From: Acidobacteriota bacterium
Lineage (GTDB): Bacteria; Acidobacteriota; Blastocatellia; RBC074
Assembly: GCA_016789605.1 (NCBI GenBank)
Contig: JAEUQO010000464.1
Span: 1-44,810, forward strand
Length of the DNA: 44,810 nucleotides
Reading direction: 5' to 3'
Part shown: one piece after another, positions 9,197 through 17,522 of the stretch
How positions within the stretch are numbered: position 1 is the stretch's first letter
How the letters are laid out: each line of letters opens with the position of its first letter
Position numbers and translations under genes: made by a program
Notes under the pieces: generated by a model
What the model saw: only the letters and a program-made list of their open reading frames with translations
Databases searched by the model: none
What the model was told of the DNA's origin: nothing

Positions 9197-10492
9197 GTGG
9201 CACTCGAACAACACAATTCGGCTTTGGATCTCGACGCGGACTTCGAGCCGATGTTGCGTCGGCATCTGGCCCGTGGCGGCTCTACCGTTACAGCTTGCAC
9301 GGGCTTTGATTTCGATTTGGCCAGCGCCTATCTCGAAAGCGCTCTTTCTGGAGCGGCCCGCACGCGTTATGACGCGCATTTGGCGGGTTGTCCGGCTTGC
9401 CGCCGTCACGTCATCGAATTATCCCGTCTCACACAATCATTGTCTGCTTCGCCTGCGACCGGCCCCACAGTCATCAAACAGGGTGCGGTTACTCAAGGCT
9501 GGAAAGCTGCGCTTACCGGTTGGTGGCAGGATTTGGCAGAACGCTTTAGCCCGGGCTGGCAATGGCAGACCTGGGGAATGGCGGGCGCCGCGCTCGCTGT
9601 CGTACTGGGGATTTCTGGCCTTACGGTTTGGCGGCAGATGTCTTCAGAGCGTGCAAATCTCGCCGCCGTCACGACACAATCCGTGCCACAAGCAGACGTA
9701 GTTGCGTCGTCTTCACCAGATTTGCTCAATCCAGCTTCGCAGCCTTCGACACCGGAAGCTTCCCCAGCGTTTGTCGGAGCGAATACCGCAACCGCGCAAC
9801 CAGGTGTCCCACGTCCGCGAGTGGACGTGACGCCGCAAGCAAGTCTGCCGCAAGAAGACTTGGCGGTCACGATGCGCGATCGTGGGCCAGTCAACGGAAA
9901 TCCAACTCTGGCTATTGCGCCAGGGGCTTCGGCTGCGAGTAATTTTTCGTTCAGCGCGCGTTCGACAGAAGCCTTACCACCAGCTGCACCGTCAGGATTG
10001 ATCGCTGCTGTACCTGGTCGGCCCGTTCCCGTACGGATGGAATCTGTGCCTTCACCGTCGGGGGCGGAGGAGGTGATTGTCAGCGCTCCGCCAGATAACA
10101 ATGCGCGGTTGACGCCGTCGCCGAGCGACAACCCGATGCTCAAGCGCAAATCGCCGGAACGGCGGCCTGCCTGGGCGGATCGGGTGATGGGCTTCTTGCC
10201 GCAAAACAATGCCAGCGCCGAGCGCAAAACCGAGTCTGTCAAAGAGGACGACGAATCGCTCAAACCCATCACCACACGCATCCAAGACAAGGTGTTTCGC
10301 TTTGAGCGCGGCGTGTGGATTGATCAGGAGTACAAACCAACGCTGATGAGTTGGCGCGTACTCAAACTGAATCGCGGCAGCAAGGAATACGAGCAAGTAC
10401 TTGCCGCCGAACCGCAGCTCAAAGAGTTCTTTTCACACGGACCGATGTTGCTGGTGTGGAAAAACAAGATTTATAAAGTTGTCGGCAAGTAA
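9197..10492 (+). CDS. Zinc-finger transmembrane anti-sigma factor candidate
   Basis: The 431-residue protein has an anti-sigma zinc-finger-like motif at H61, C65 and C68 (DAHLAGCPACRRH), a single membrane segment at about 126-145 (WGMAGAALAVVLGISGLTVW), then a long Pro/Ser/Ala-rich linker. A conserved-looking C-terminal module follows (DKVFRFERGVWIDQEYKP, LKEFFSHGPMLLVWKNKIYKVV), probably in the periplasm. The layout, cytosolic zinc finger, one helix, extracytoplasmic sensor, is that of membrane anti-sigma factors, and the gene follows a sigma gene. The start is GTG at 9197; no other start is well placed before the zinc finger. The function of the C-terminal module is unknown to me. A strong terminator follows. 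Confidence 0.72.
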   Translation: MALEQHNSALDLDADFEPMLRRHLARGGSTVTACTGFDFDLASAYLESALSGAARTRYDAHLAGCPACRRHVIELSRLTQSLSASPATGPTVIKQGAVTQGWKAALTGWWQDLAERFSPGWQWQTWGMAGAALAVVLGISGLTVWRQMSSERANLAAVTTQSVPQADVVASSSPDLLNPASQPSTPEASPAFVGANTATAQPGVPRPRVDVTPQASLPQEDLAVTMRDRGPVNGNPTLAIAPGASAASNFSFSARSTEALPPAAPSGLIAAVPGRPVPVRMESVPSPSGAEEVIVSAPPDNNARLTPSPSDNPMLKRKSPERRPAWADRVMGFLPQNNASAERKTESVKEDDESLKPITTRIQDKVFRFERGVWIDQEYKPTLMSWRVLKLNRGSKEYEQVLAAEPQLKEFFSHGPMLLVWKNKIYKVVGK

Positions 10493-10518
10493 TTGCTTGC
10501 TGGTCTGACTGACAAATT

Positions 10519-10573
10519 GCCGGGACTTGTGAACGCAACTGATTGCCGTTCGTAAGTCCCGGCTTTTTCTTTT
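10519..10573 (+). terminator. Rho-independent terminator after the anti-sigma gene
   Basis: The arms GCCGGGACTT (10519-10528) and AAGTCCCGGC (10554-10563) pair perfectly. The stem extends inward by seven more pairs, two of them G-U, leaving an 11-nt loop. TTTTTCTTTT follows directly. This is a textbook intrinsic terminator for the sigma/anti-sigma unit. Confidence 0.9.
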
Positions 10574-10598
10574 CATCCCGTAACTGACCTTCTATAAT
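10570..10598 (+). promoter_or_regulatory. Sigma-70-type promoter for the M28 peptidase gene
   Basis: TTTTCA (10570-10575) and TATAAT (10593-10598) are 17 bp apart. The -10 is a perfect consensus and the -35 matches in four of six positions. It starts immediately after the upstream terminator and gives a leader of about 40 nt before the GTG at 10643. Confidence 0.65.
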
Positions 10599-10642
10599 CG
10601 GGTTGCCTTAATTTCCCCACAAACTTTCCAAGGAGCTGCCCG

Positions 10643-12043
10643 GTGAAACGAATTGTCGCCCTGTTTACTTCTGGCGCATTGTTGTTGGGATTGGTGTTGC
10701 CCGCGACCAGCGCCCAGCAAGTGCAACTTTCTGCCAAGCTGAACCCGCAAATCGAAAAAATCGTCACTGAAATTTCTGCCAAAAATATCGAGGCGAACAT
10801 ACGCAAGTTGGTGAGCTTTGGCACCCGCCACACGCTGTCTTCACAGGACGATCCGCAACGCGGCATCGGTGCGGCACGGCGCTGGATCAAGGCAGAGATG
10901 GAACGCTACAGCCGCGAATCCGGCGGACGTTTACAGGTAGCCGAAGACGAATTTGTGCAACCGGCAGGCGGGCGCGTGCCGCAACCGACCACGCTCGTTA
11001 ACGTCGTCGCGACCTTGCCCGGCAGTCAGCCAGAAGCGAAAGACAGACTTTATGTCGTCAGCGGTCATTACGATTCCTGTGTTTGTACGCAAAGCATGAC
11101 GGATGCGACCAGCGATGCACCGGGCGCAAGCGATGACGCTTCGGGAACTGCGGCGGTGATGGAAATGGCGCGCGTCATGTCGAAATATCAGTTTGATGCG
11201 ACGCTCGTTTTCATGACGGTTGCGGGGGAAGAGCAGGGATTATTGGGAGCCGCGCATTGGGCCGAAGACGCCAAGAAAAAAGGGCTGAACGTCGCAGCCA
11301 TGTTCACCAACGACATCATCGGTAATACCCTGGGTGGCAATGGCGTGCGTGACAATCGCCGTGTGCGGTTGTTTTCAGAAGGCGTGCCGACAACCGAAAC
11401 CGAAGCCGAAGCGCGCGTGCGGCAATCGGTTGGCGGTGAAAATGATGCGCCTTCACGACAACTGGCGCGTTATATCAAAGAAGTTGGCGAACGTTACGTC
11501 AACAATTTTGAAGTGACGCTGGTATTTCGTCGTGATCGGTACGGGCGCGGCGGCGATCACAATGCCTTTTTGCAACGTGGATTTGCGGCGGTTCGCTTCA
11601 CCGAACCGAATGAAGACTTTTCGCGCCAGCATCAGAAAGTGCGCGAGGAAAACGGCATTAAATACGGCGATGTGCTAGAGATGGTTGATCCGCCCTATAT
11701 CGCACAAGTCGCACGCGTCAATGCCGCTTCCTTGGCCAGTATGGCCTTAGCGCCAGCCGCTCCTACGGGGGTTGGATTCAAAACTGGCCGCCAGGAATAC
11801 GACACGACCATTGCTTGGAAACCGAATGCCGAGCCGGATTTGGCCGGGTATCGGATCGTTTGGCGAGAAACTTACCAGCCATTTTGGCAACGCAGCGTTG
11901 AAACCGGCAGTGTGACCGAATTTGTGATGAAAGCCTTGTCAAAAGACGATTTCTTTTTTGCGGTTCAAGCCATAGACAAGGATGGCAATGTCAGTGTGCC
12001 TTCATTCCCACGGCCACAACCCAGAGGCGGTGCGCCACAATAG
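10643..12043 (+). CDS. Secreted M28 family zinc metallopeptidase with C-terminal Fn3 domain
   Basis: The protein has 466 residues and starts with GTG, supported by AGGAG at 10631-10635. An N-terminal signal peptide (ALLLGLVLPATSAQQ) directs export. The M28 metal-binding set is visible: H142 and D144 in SGHYDSC, D164/D165 in GASDDASG, E196-E197 in AGEEQG, D224 in FTNDIIGN, and a late His in FSRQHQK. These proteins are usually aminopeptidases or carboxypeptidases that bind two zinc ions. The last 95 or so residues (TTIAWKPNAEPDLAGYRIVW, FFAVQAIDKDGNVS) form a fibronectin type III domain, a common attachment or spacer module. The gene has its own promoter and follows a terminator, so it is probably monocistronic. 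The exact substrate cannot be told from sequence. Confidence 0.9.
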   Translation: MKRIVALFTSGALLLGLVLPATSAQQVQLSAKLNPQIEKIVTEISAKNIEANIRKLVSFGTRHTLSSQDDPQRGIGAARRWIKAEMERYSRESGGRLQVAEDEFVQPAGGRVPQPTTLVNVVATLPGSQPEAKDRLYVVSGHYDSCVCTQSMTDATSDAPGASDDASGTAAVMEMARVMSKYQFDATLVFMTVAGEEQGLLGAAHWAEDAKKKGLNVAAMFTNDIIGNTLGGNGVRDNRRVRLFSEGVPTTETEAEARVRQSVGGENDAPSRQLARYIKEVGERYVNNFEVTLVFRRDRYGRGGDHNAFLQRGFAAVRFTEPNEDFSRQHQKVREENGIKYGDVLEMVDPPYIAQVARVNAASLASMALAPAAPTGVGFKTGRQEYDTTIAWKPNAEPDLAGYRIVWRETYQPFWQRSVETGSVTEFVMKALSKDDFFFAVQAIDKDGNVSVPSFPRPQPRGGAPQ

Positions 12044-12145
12044 TTCTTATCCGTAGTAGTTGCCCGGGGCCATGTTTCACGCAGGCGTGCGTCTGCGCTG
12101 AAATGCCTCTTTCCTCAATGCAGTCTATTTGGAAAAGGAGACCTT

Positions 12146-12391
12146 ATGCCAAGTTGGCTACTATTTCTGATCATTGGCGCGGCCGCAGGCTGGATCGCCG
12201 GTAACATCATGAAGGGCGGCGGGTTTGGTTGGATTGGCAATATTGTCGTGGGAGTCATCGGCGCATTTGTTGGCGGCTGGCTCTTTGGTGTGTTGGGGAT
12301 CACGCTGGGCGGCGGCGTGCTCGGCACATTGATTATGGCGGTCGTCGGCGCGGTTGTGTTGCTCTTTATCGTCGGTTTGATAAAGAAATGA
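12146..12391 (+). CDS. GlsB/YeaQ/YmgE family small membrane protein
   Basis: This 81-residue protein is almost entirely hydrophobic and glycine-rich, with three likely membrane segments: WLLFLIIGAAAGWIAGNIM, GWIGNIVVGVIGAFVGGWLF and LGTLIMAVVGAVVLLFIVGL. This is the pattern of the transglycosylase-associated (GlsB/YeaQ/YmgE) family, which is tied to stress responses in many bacteria but has no defined biochemical function. AAAAGGAG at 12133-12140 supports the ATG. An imperfect hairpin (TTTCA and GCAG at 12075-12084 pairing with CTGC and TGAAA at 12093-12103) lies upstream. A GC-rich hairpin follows the stop codon. Confidence 0.88.
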   Translation: MPSWLLFLIIGAAAGWIAGNIMKGGGFGWIGNIVVGVIGAFVGGWLFGVLGITLGGGVLGTLIMAVVGAVVLLFIVGLIKK

Positions 12392-12396
12392 ATCAA

Positions 12397-12428
12397 GGCG
12401 GGAGAGCGCAAGGCGGCGTTCTCCCGCC
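12397..12428 (+). terminator. Hairpin after the GlsB-like gene, possible attenuator
   Basis: GGCGGGAG (12397-12404) pairs with CTCCCGCC (12421-12428), extended by an A-T and a G-U pair, with a 12-nt loop. No T-run follows, so it may slow or partly stop transcription, or protect the upstream message, rather than end it fully. It lies six bases after the stop codon and sixteen before the next ATG. Confidence 0.55.
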
Positions 12429-12443
12429 GTTTCACGAGGGCTT

Positions 12444-13166
12444 ATGAAGTATCAAAAATCCTTTTTGTCTCTTTGCTTGCTGCTCTTGTGCGGTGCCAGT
12501 CTGGCACTCGCGCAACAACCCACCAAGATCAAACGCCCCGTAAAAAATCCTCCGCAATATCCCAATATCATAGATGTTGATAACAAGGACGCGGCGTCGA
12601 AACCGGCGCAAACTGCCAACCAGGATTCTGCCGCGCAAACCGCTCCCACCGCACAACCCGACGCGCTGGTACAGGCCGTGAATTCACTGGTGGGCGAGAT
12701 GCGTTCGCTGTCGCTGGAATTGCGCGCGCTGAATTTGCGCCAACAGGTTGAACTGGAGATGTTGCGTGTTTCGCGCACGGACTTGCGCGTTGACCATTAC
12801 GAACGCGAGTTGCAACCGGTGCGCACGCGGATCACCGCGCTCGAAGCCGAAGAGCAAAATCTATATCAGTTGATGACGCGCGAAAGTTTGCTGGCGCAAT
12901 CCAGCACGATGGCGACTGTCAACCGCGAGCAAACGATGGCGCAATTGCGTCAGAACTACGAAATACGATTGCGCGCCGTGTTGGCCGAAAAAGAGCGGCT
13001 CAATAAATTGGAAGGCGACTTGAACGCTTCGCGCTCCATTTATCAAGGATTGACCAACGACGCAGAACGCCGTATGCAAGAGGCAGAGGAGTTGCTGAAA
13101 CAGCTCGAAAATAGCCGAACCCCTGCTGCCAAACCCGACTCTGGCAAAACAGAACGCAAACCCTAA
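12444..13166 (+). CDS. Exported coiled-coil protein of unknown function
   Basis: The product is 240 residues. An N-terminal signal peptide (SLCLLLLCGASLALAQQ) is followed by a Pro/Thr/Gln-rich stretch up to about residue 75. A long charged helical region runs from about 76 to 225 (ALVQAVNSLVGEMRSLSLEL, ITALEAEEQNLYQLM, AVLAEKERLNKLEGDLN, DAERRMQEAEELLKQLE), almost certainly a coiled coil. The tail is Lys/Pro-rich. No enzyme motif is visible. Such proteins are typically periplasmic structural or adaptor parts. The following gene starts 25 nt later on the same strand. I do not recognise a named family. Confidence 0.7.
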   Translation: MKYQKSFLSLCLLLLCGASLALAQQPTKIKRPVKNPPQYPNIIDVDNKDAASKPAQTANQDSAAQTAPTAQPDALVQAVNSLVGEMRSLSLELRALNLRQQVELEMLRVSRTDLRVDHYERELQPVRTRITALEAEEQNLYQLMTRESLLAQSSTMATVNREQTMAQLRQNYEIRLRAVLAEKERLNKLEGDLNASRSIYQGLTNDAERRMQEAEELLKQLENSRTPAAKPDSGKTERKP

Positions 13167-13191
13167 TCGCAATTCATTATCAGGAGACAGC

Positions 13192-14397
13192 ATGAGCAAC
13201 GAAAACAAACACGACAACTGGCAACGCCGAGACTTTTTGAAACGTAGCGCGGCATTGGGCTTGGGGGCGCCGCTGCTGGCGTCTGATGCTTTGGGCGAAG
13301 CCTTGCCCCAAGGCAAGGCGCTGGCTCCGTTAGGGCAGGCGCGTCCGGTTGTCATTGCCAGCGCCAATGGCGCGACCGTTCCGAAACGCGGCGTCGAACC
13401 GCGCGGAATCAGTTGCGTGCAACGCGCGATGGACATTTTGAAAGCGGGCGGCGATACGCTCGATGCCGTGGTGGCTGGCGTCAACCTTGTCGAAGACGAC
13501 CCGGACGACAATTCCGTGGGCTACGGCGGATTGCCCAACGAAGAATGCGAAGTCGAACTGGATTCCAGCGTGATGCACGGCCCGTCACGCCGTGCAGGCG
13601 CTGTCGCCAATTTGCATCACATCAAAAATCCCTCGAAAGTCGCCAAACTTATTCTCGAACGCACCGATCACATTTTGCTGGTCGGCGAAGGCGCTTTGCG
13701 TTTTGCTTTGAAGCAAGGCTTCAAAAAAGAAGATTTGCTGACCGAGGAATCTCGCAAAGCCTGGTTGGCCTGGCGAGAGAGTTTGAATCCGACCGATGCC
13801 TGGGGCCCTAGCCCGCTGAAGACCGCTGGTTCGGGGCGCGACAAGGTTTCCCAGACAAAGCTTTCGCCTGAAGACATCGCGCTCAATCAATGGATCGAAG
13901 AAATCCTGTTCAATCGTCCGACAGGCACCATTAACTGCCTGGCCTTGGATGCCAATGGCGATCTTTCGGGCGTGACGACGACGTCGGGACTGGCATGGAA
14001 AATCCCTGGACGTGTGGGCGATTCGCCGCTCATCGGGTGCGGCTTGTACGTGGACAACGAAGTCGGCGCGGCTGGCTCGACCGGGCGCGGTGAAGAATGC
14101 ATTTACATCAACGGCGCACACACCGTCGTGGAAAACATGCGTCGTGGCATGTCACCGACGGACGCGGCGCTGGATGCGATCAAACGCATTGCGCACCGAT
14201 ACGGAAACAATCAGGACGAATTGCGCAAATTCGACATCAACTTTTACGCCTTGAACAAAAAAGGTGAGTATGGCGCGGCGGCATTGTGGGGCGCACGTCC
14301 GACGGCGCGTGGTTCCGAACGCCGCAGCCAGTTTGCCGTGCACGATGGCAAAGAGGCCAAACTGGTAGATTGCGTTCATCTGTTTGAGAGGAAGTAA
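13192..14397 (+). CDS. N4-(beta-N-acetylglucosaminyl)-L-asparaginase / isoaspartyl peptidase family (Ntn hydrolase)
   Basis: The 401-residue protein begins with a Tat-type signal (QRRDFLKRSAALGLGAPLL). The mature part carries family motifs ILKAGGDTLDAVVAGVNLVE, PTGTINCLALDANGDLSGVTT and DNEVGAAGSTGRGEE. The nucleophile is probably T246 in the GTIN motif; in this Ntn-hydrolase family the precursor cleaves itself just before that threonine to free it. The enzymes remove asparagine-linked N-acetylglucosamine or cleave isoaspartyl bonds. A Tat signal means export after folding, consistent with scavenging of glycopeptides outside the cytosol. GGAGA at 13181-13185 supports the ATG. Confidence 0.88.
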   Translation: MSNENKHDNWQRRDFLKRSAALGLGAPLLASDALGEALPQGKALAPLGQARPVVIASANGATVPKRGVEPRGISCVQRAMDILKAGGDTLDAVVAGVNLVEDDPDDNSVGYGGLPNEECEVELDSSVMHGPSRRAGAVANLHHIKNPSKVAKLILERTDHILLVGEGALRFALKQGFKKEDLLTEESRKAWLAWRESLNPTDAWGPSPLKTAGSGRDKVSQTKLSPEDIALNQWIEEILFNRPTGTINCLALDANGDLSGVTTTSGLAWKIPGRVGDSPLIGCGLYVDNEVGAAGSTGRGEECIYINGAHTVVENMRRGMSPTDAALDAIKRIAHRYGNNQDELRKFDINFYALNKKGEYGAAALWGARPTARGSERRSQFAVHDGKEAKLVDCVHLFERK

Positions 14398-14420
14398 CAG
14401 CGCAACCGAGCTAAGCTTTT

Positions 14421-14457
14421 ACGATGAGGTGCGGGACTGCCACTTGCACCTCATCGT
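14421..14457. repeat. Perfect 12-bp inverted repeat between the asparaginase gene and ugd
   Basis: ACGATGAGGTGC (14421-14432) is the exact reverse complement of GCACCTCATCGT (14446-14457), with a 13-nt spacer. It lies 24 bases after the asparaginase stop codon. No T-run follows, so it is not a standard intrinsic terminator. It could end or protect the upstream transcript, or be a protein-binding dyad. Confidence 0.6.
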
Positions 14458-14615
14458 CATTCGCGAAGGGCATTCACCTTGGTCAACCGCCTCCTTTCGC
14501 CCCCACTCCACAAGCGCAGAAAAACCATCATTGGCGAGAGAAAACGGCCCGTTTGTCTGTCCAAGAATCCCATTATTTGCGGGGAAAAACGCCACTAACG
14601 AGCATTAATCTTTTG

Positions 14616-14644
14616 GTGACAGGTATTTTTTGTTTTGCTATAGT
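14616..14644 (+). promoter_or_regulatory. Sigma-70-type promoter for ugd-uxs
   Basis: GTGACA (14616-14621) and TATAGT (14639-14644) each match consensus in five of six positions and are 17 bp apart. The spacer is T-rich. The predicted start near 14651 gives a leader of about 105 nt before ATG 14757. This is the best candidate promoter for the start of the exopolysaccharide cluster. Confidence 0.75.
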
Positions 14645-14756
14645 CTCGCGCCTGACGCACCCCGCCTAGCTCACTGCGTCTGCTCAATCTCAATCATCTC
14701 GCCGCATCGCACAATCCCCCGTCGCTTGCCGGCGTAAGTTTTTAGGAGGAATTGCA

Positions 14757-16214
14757 ATGGAAGTTTGTGTTGTTGGCACCGGCTATGTCGGGTTGGTCAC
14801 GGGTACTTGTCTGGCATATTTGGGCCACTCGGTTGTCTGTGTGGATGTTGATGAGCGCAAGATTCAGATGTTGCGTAACGGGCAATCGCCGATTTACGAA
14901 CCGGGGTTGGATCAGTTGATTGTGCAGGGGATGCAGCGTGGTCATTTGCGGTTTGCCACGGAATTGGCAGAGTCCGTCAAGCATTCAGACGTTATTTTTA
15001 TTGCTGTGGGAACGCCGCCGCTGGCTTCTGGCAAAGCAGATTTGTCGTATGTCAAAGCCGTCGCGCAATCCATCGGACGAGCGCTTGATTGCGAGCGTCG
15101 TCGCGTGATCGTTAATAAATCTACGGTGCCGATCGGGTCGGGGAATTGGGTTGAGATGTTGGTCAAGGAAGGTCTGCAAGACAATCCAGCCTACCAAGAG
15201 CGCGTTGCGAGTGTGGCAGGTGCGCAAGCCAATAGCGGCACGACAACCACCTCCACCACGCGCAAACTGCCGGGCGTAAAACCGGAAGACCTGTTTCTGG
15301 TGGCGTCGAACCCGGAATTTCTGCGCGAAGGTTCCGCCATTACCGACACCTTCTATCCGGATCGCATCGTGATTGGTGCGACGGACAGCTTTGCGACTGA
15401 GCGTTTACGCTCGCTTTACGAGCCGATCATTGAGCAGACATTTACCGCGCCAGCTTCCGCACCGCGTCCGGCTGGATTTACCGCGGTACCGGTCGTGACG
15501 ACAGAGTTGGCCTCGGCGGAAATGATCAAATACGCCGCAAACGCCTTTCTGGCGACCAAGATCAGCTTTGCCAATGAAATCGCGAATATCTGTGAGCGCG
15601 TCGGCGCAGACATCAAAGAAGTCGTGCGCGGTTTCGGACTCGATAGTCGCATCGGACCGAAGTTTTTGAACGCGGGCGTTGGTTGGGGAGGATCGTGTTT
15701 TGGCAAAGACGTTTCTGCCTTGATTGATATCGCCAAGGAGTACGGATACGAGCCGCAATTGCTGCGTTCGACTGTTGATGTCAACAAACAGCAACGGCAC
15801 GTCGCGGTGCATAAACTGCAAGAAACGCTGAAAATCATCAAAGGCAAGACCATCGGCTTGCTTGGGCTGGCCTTCAAGCCGGATACTGACGACTTGCGCG
15901 ATGCACCGGCTCTGGAAATTGCTCGTCAGTTGCTGGAGATGGGCGCGCGCGTGAAAGCCTATGACCCGATTGCCAATGACGCCTGCCAGCGGCAGCATCC
16001 AGAACTAAAGCTTGAATATACGTCTGATGCGGTTAGCTTGGCGGACGATTGCGATGCGGTGGTGATCGTGACCGAATGGGAAGAGTTTTGTTATTTGGAT
16101 TTGCAACAAGTCGGCGAGGTGATGCGCACGAAAATCTTAATTGATGGCCGGAACATCCTTGATCCGGATGCCGTTACCGAAGCGGGTTTTAAATACAGGG
16201 GGATTGGAAGATAA
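14757..16214 (+). CDS. ugd: UDP-glucose 6-dehydrogenase
   Basis: The 485-residue enzyme oxidises UDP-glucose to UDP-glucuronate with two NAD+. The N-terminal NAD-binding motif is VVGTGYVGLVTGTCLA. The catalytic cysteine is C314 in GVGWGGSCFGKD. The C-terminal UDP-binding domain carries LLGLAFKPDTDDLRDAPA. It is somewhat longer than the usual 430-450 residues because of an insert around 150-175 (SVAGAQANSGTTTTSTTRKL) that interrupts the region before the SNPEFLREGSA motif. AGGAGG upstream supports the start. The next gene, six bases downstream, uses the product to make UDP-xylose. Confidence 0.95.
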   Translation: MEVCVVGTGYVGLVTGTCLAYLGHSVVCVDVDERKIQMLRNGQSPIYEPGLDQLIVQGMQRGHLRFATELAESVKHSDVIFIAVGTPPLASGKADLSYVKAVAQSIGRALDCERRRVIVNKSTVPIGSGNWVEMLVKEGLQDNPAYQERVASVAGAQANSGTTTTSTTRKLPGVKPEDLFLVASNPEFLREGSAITDTFYPDRIVIGATDSFATERLRSLYEPIIEQTFTAPASAPRPAGFTAVPVVTTELASAEMIKYAANAFLATKISFANEIANICERVGADIKEVVRGFGLDSRIGPKFLNAGVGWGGSCFGKDVSALIDIAKEYGYEPQLLRSTVDVNKQQRHVAVHKLQETLKIIKGKTIGLLGLAFKPDTDDLRDAPALEIARQLLEMGARVKAYDPIANDACQRQHPELKLEYTSDAVSLADDCDAVVIVTEWEEFCYLDLQQVGEVMRTKILIDGRNILDPDAVTEAGFKYRGIGR

Positions 16215-16220
16215 ACAGCA

Positions 16221-17150
16221 ATGAGAATCCTAATTACAGGTGGCGCTGGTTTTATTGGCAGTCACATGGCGGATCACTTGATCGCGGAAGGGCATCAGGT
16301 GATCGCCATGGACAATCTGGTGACGGGCGATGTGAAGAATATCCAGCATCACCGCTCGAATCCGAATTTCGAGTATATCTATCACGACGTCAGCAATCAC
16401 ATTCACGTTACAGGTCCGTTGGACTGGGTTTTGCACTTTGCCAGCCCGGCCAGTCCGATTGATTACCTGCAATTGCCCATTCAAACGCTGAAAGTCGGTG
16501 CGATGGGAACGCACAATGCTTTGGGATTGGCCAAAGCCAAAGGCGCAAAATTCGTGCTGACTTCGACTTCAGAGGTGTACGGCGATCCATTGGTGCATCC
16601 GCAACACGAAGAGTATTGGGGGAACGTCAATCCGGTCGGGCCGCGCGGGGTTTATGACGAAGCCAAGCGCTATGCCGAAGCCCTGGCGATGGCCTATCAC
16701 CGGCAACATAGCATTGATGTTCGCATCGTGCGCATTTTCAACACCTATGGGCCGCGCAATCGCGTCAACGACGGACGCGTGGTGCCGACTTTCATCAATC
16801 AGGCGTTGCACGGCGAACCGATCACCGTTTTTGGCGAAGGGCAGCAAACGCGCAGCTTCCAATACGTGGATGATCTGGTCGCCGGTATCCGGCGTTTGAT
16901 GGAAGTGCCTTTCAATAAGCCGGTCAATATTGGCAATCCGATCGAACTTACGATTCTAGAGTTTGCCAAACTGATTTTGAGGCTGACCAACAGCCGTAGC
17001 GAAATTATTTACCGGCCACTGCCGCAGGACGATCCGAAGAACAGAAAACCGGATATTTCCCGCGCCAGGGAAGTCTTGGGCTGGGAGCCGCGTGTGCCGG
17101 TTGAAGAGGGGCTGCAAAAAACGATCGCCTGGTACAGAGAGTTGATGTAG
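16221..17150 (+). CDS. uxs: UDP-glucuronate decarboxylase (UDP-xylose synthase)
   Basis: This 309-residue extended SDR matches UXS1-type enzymes, which convert UDP-glucuronate to UDP-xylose and CO2. Visible are the NAD motif TGGAGFIGSH at the start, HFASPASPIDY, TSTSEVYGDP, the catalytic YDEAK (Y145, K149), RIFNTYGPR, and DGRVVPTFINQAL. HFASPASP and the YGPRN context are characteristic of UXS rather than of epimerases. It lies six bases after ugd, so the two form a two-step pathway from UDP-glucose to UDP-xylose. Only a weak GGAAGA ribosome site is present, so translation may be coupled to ugd. Confidence 0.92.
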   Translation: MRILITGGAGFIGSHMADHLIAEGHQVIAMDNLVTGDVKNIQHHRSNPNFEYIYHDVSNHIHVTGPLDWVLHFASPASPIDYLQLPIQTLKVGAMGTHNALGLAKAKGAKFVLTSTSEVYGDPLVHPQHEEYWGNVNPVGPRGVYDEAKRYAEALAMAYHRQHSIDVRIVRIFNTYGPRNRVNDGRVVPTFINQALHGEPITVFGEGQQTRSFQYVDDLVAGIRRLMEVPFNKPVNIGNPIELTILEFAKLILRLTNSRSEIIYRPLPQDDPKNRKPDISRAREVLGWEPRVPVEEGLQKTIAWYRELM

Positions 17151-17274
17151 GTCGAAAAGATCGGCTGGCACTGTCAGACATCTTGCCGTCTTGTCTCTAA
17201 ACAGGATGAGCCTGCAGTTGATGAAGAAGACCACATTTCTGGCGGCTTGAAAACTCCTTTGACGATGATCTGAG

Positions 17275-17303
17275 TTGACTCTATTTCCTCTTTCGGGTAA
17301 AAC
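17275..17303 (+). promoter_or_regulatory. Sigma-70-type promoter for the FecR-like gene
   Basis: TTGACT (17275-17280) and TAAAAC (17298-17303) are 17 bp apart, matching consensus in five and four positions. It would start transcription near 17310, leaving a leader of about 210 nt before ATG 17523. Confidence 0.55.
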
Positions 17304-17377
17304 TTACGGCGCACTCGATCCTCAAAAAGAGTTCGTTGTAACTGGATTTGAAGTTTGAAAACGGCTTGCTTGGAAAG

Positions 17378-17404
17378 GTGAGTCGTGAGTCCCGAAAGTG
17401 AGTC
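17378..17404 (+). repeat. Three GTGAGTC direct repeats in the FecR-like gene leader
   Basis: Exact GTGAGTC copies occur at 17378-17384, 17385-17391 and 17398-17404. The first two abut and the third follows after six bases. They lie about 75 bases downstream of the predicted promoter, so they could bind a regulator or act in the RNA leader. Confidence 0.45.
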
Positions 17405-17522
17405 GCTTCCAGGCTCATTACTTTTAAGAAGTTTAGAAAACAAGTTTTGTGAACTCGCGGCCTGAGCGTCGAAGTTCAGGTGCTGATTGTAACGAATCAT
17501 TTTGTTCACGGGAGGAACCATA

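Larger units (their letters stand above)
14398..14756. other. Gene-less stretch upstream of ugd
   Basis: No convincing gene lies here; short frames at 14384-14669 lack codon or family signals. The stretch holds a perfect 12-bp inverted repeat (14421-14457), a clear sigma-70 promoter (14616-14644) and the ugd ribosome site AGGAGG just before 14757. I see no match to a known riboswitch. Confidence 0.6.
17151..17522. other. Gene-less stretch upstream of the FecR-like gene
   Basis: The 370-base gap has no supportable gene. It contains a candidate promoter (17275-17303), three GTGAGTC direct repeats (17378-17404) and the GGGAGGA ribosome site of the next gene at 17510-17516. The predicted transcript would have a leader of about 210 nt. 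I see no clear terminator for ugd-uxs. Confidence 0.6.

Noticed and set aside
9069..9309. Small gene between sigma and anti-sigma genes
   Set aside because: It runs into the anti-sigma frame, has a poorly spaced ribosome site and no recognisable motif.
14398..14756. c-di-GMP or other riboswitch upstream of ugd
   Set aside because: I could not find the conserved core of GEMM or another known class; only a dyad and a promoter are visible.
17378..17404. CRISPR array
   Set aside because: The repeats are only seven bases, without regular spacers or cas genes.
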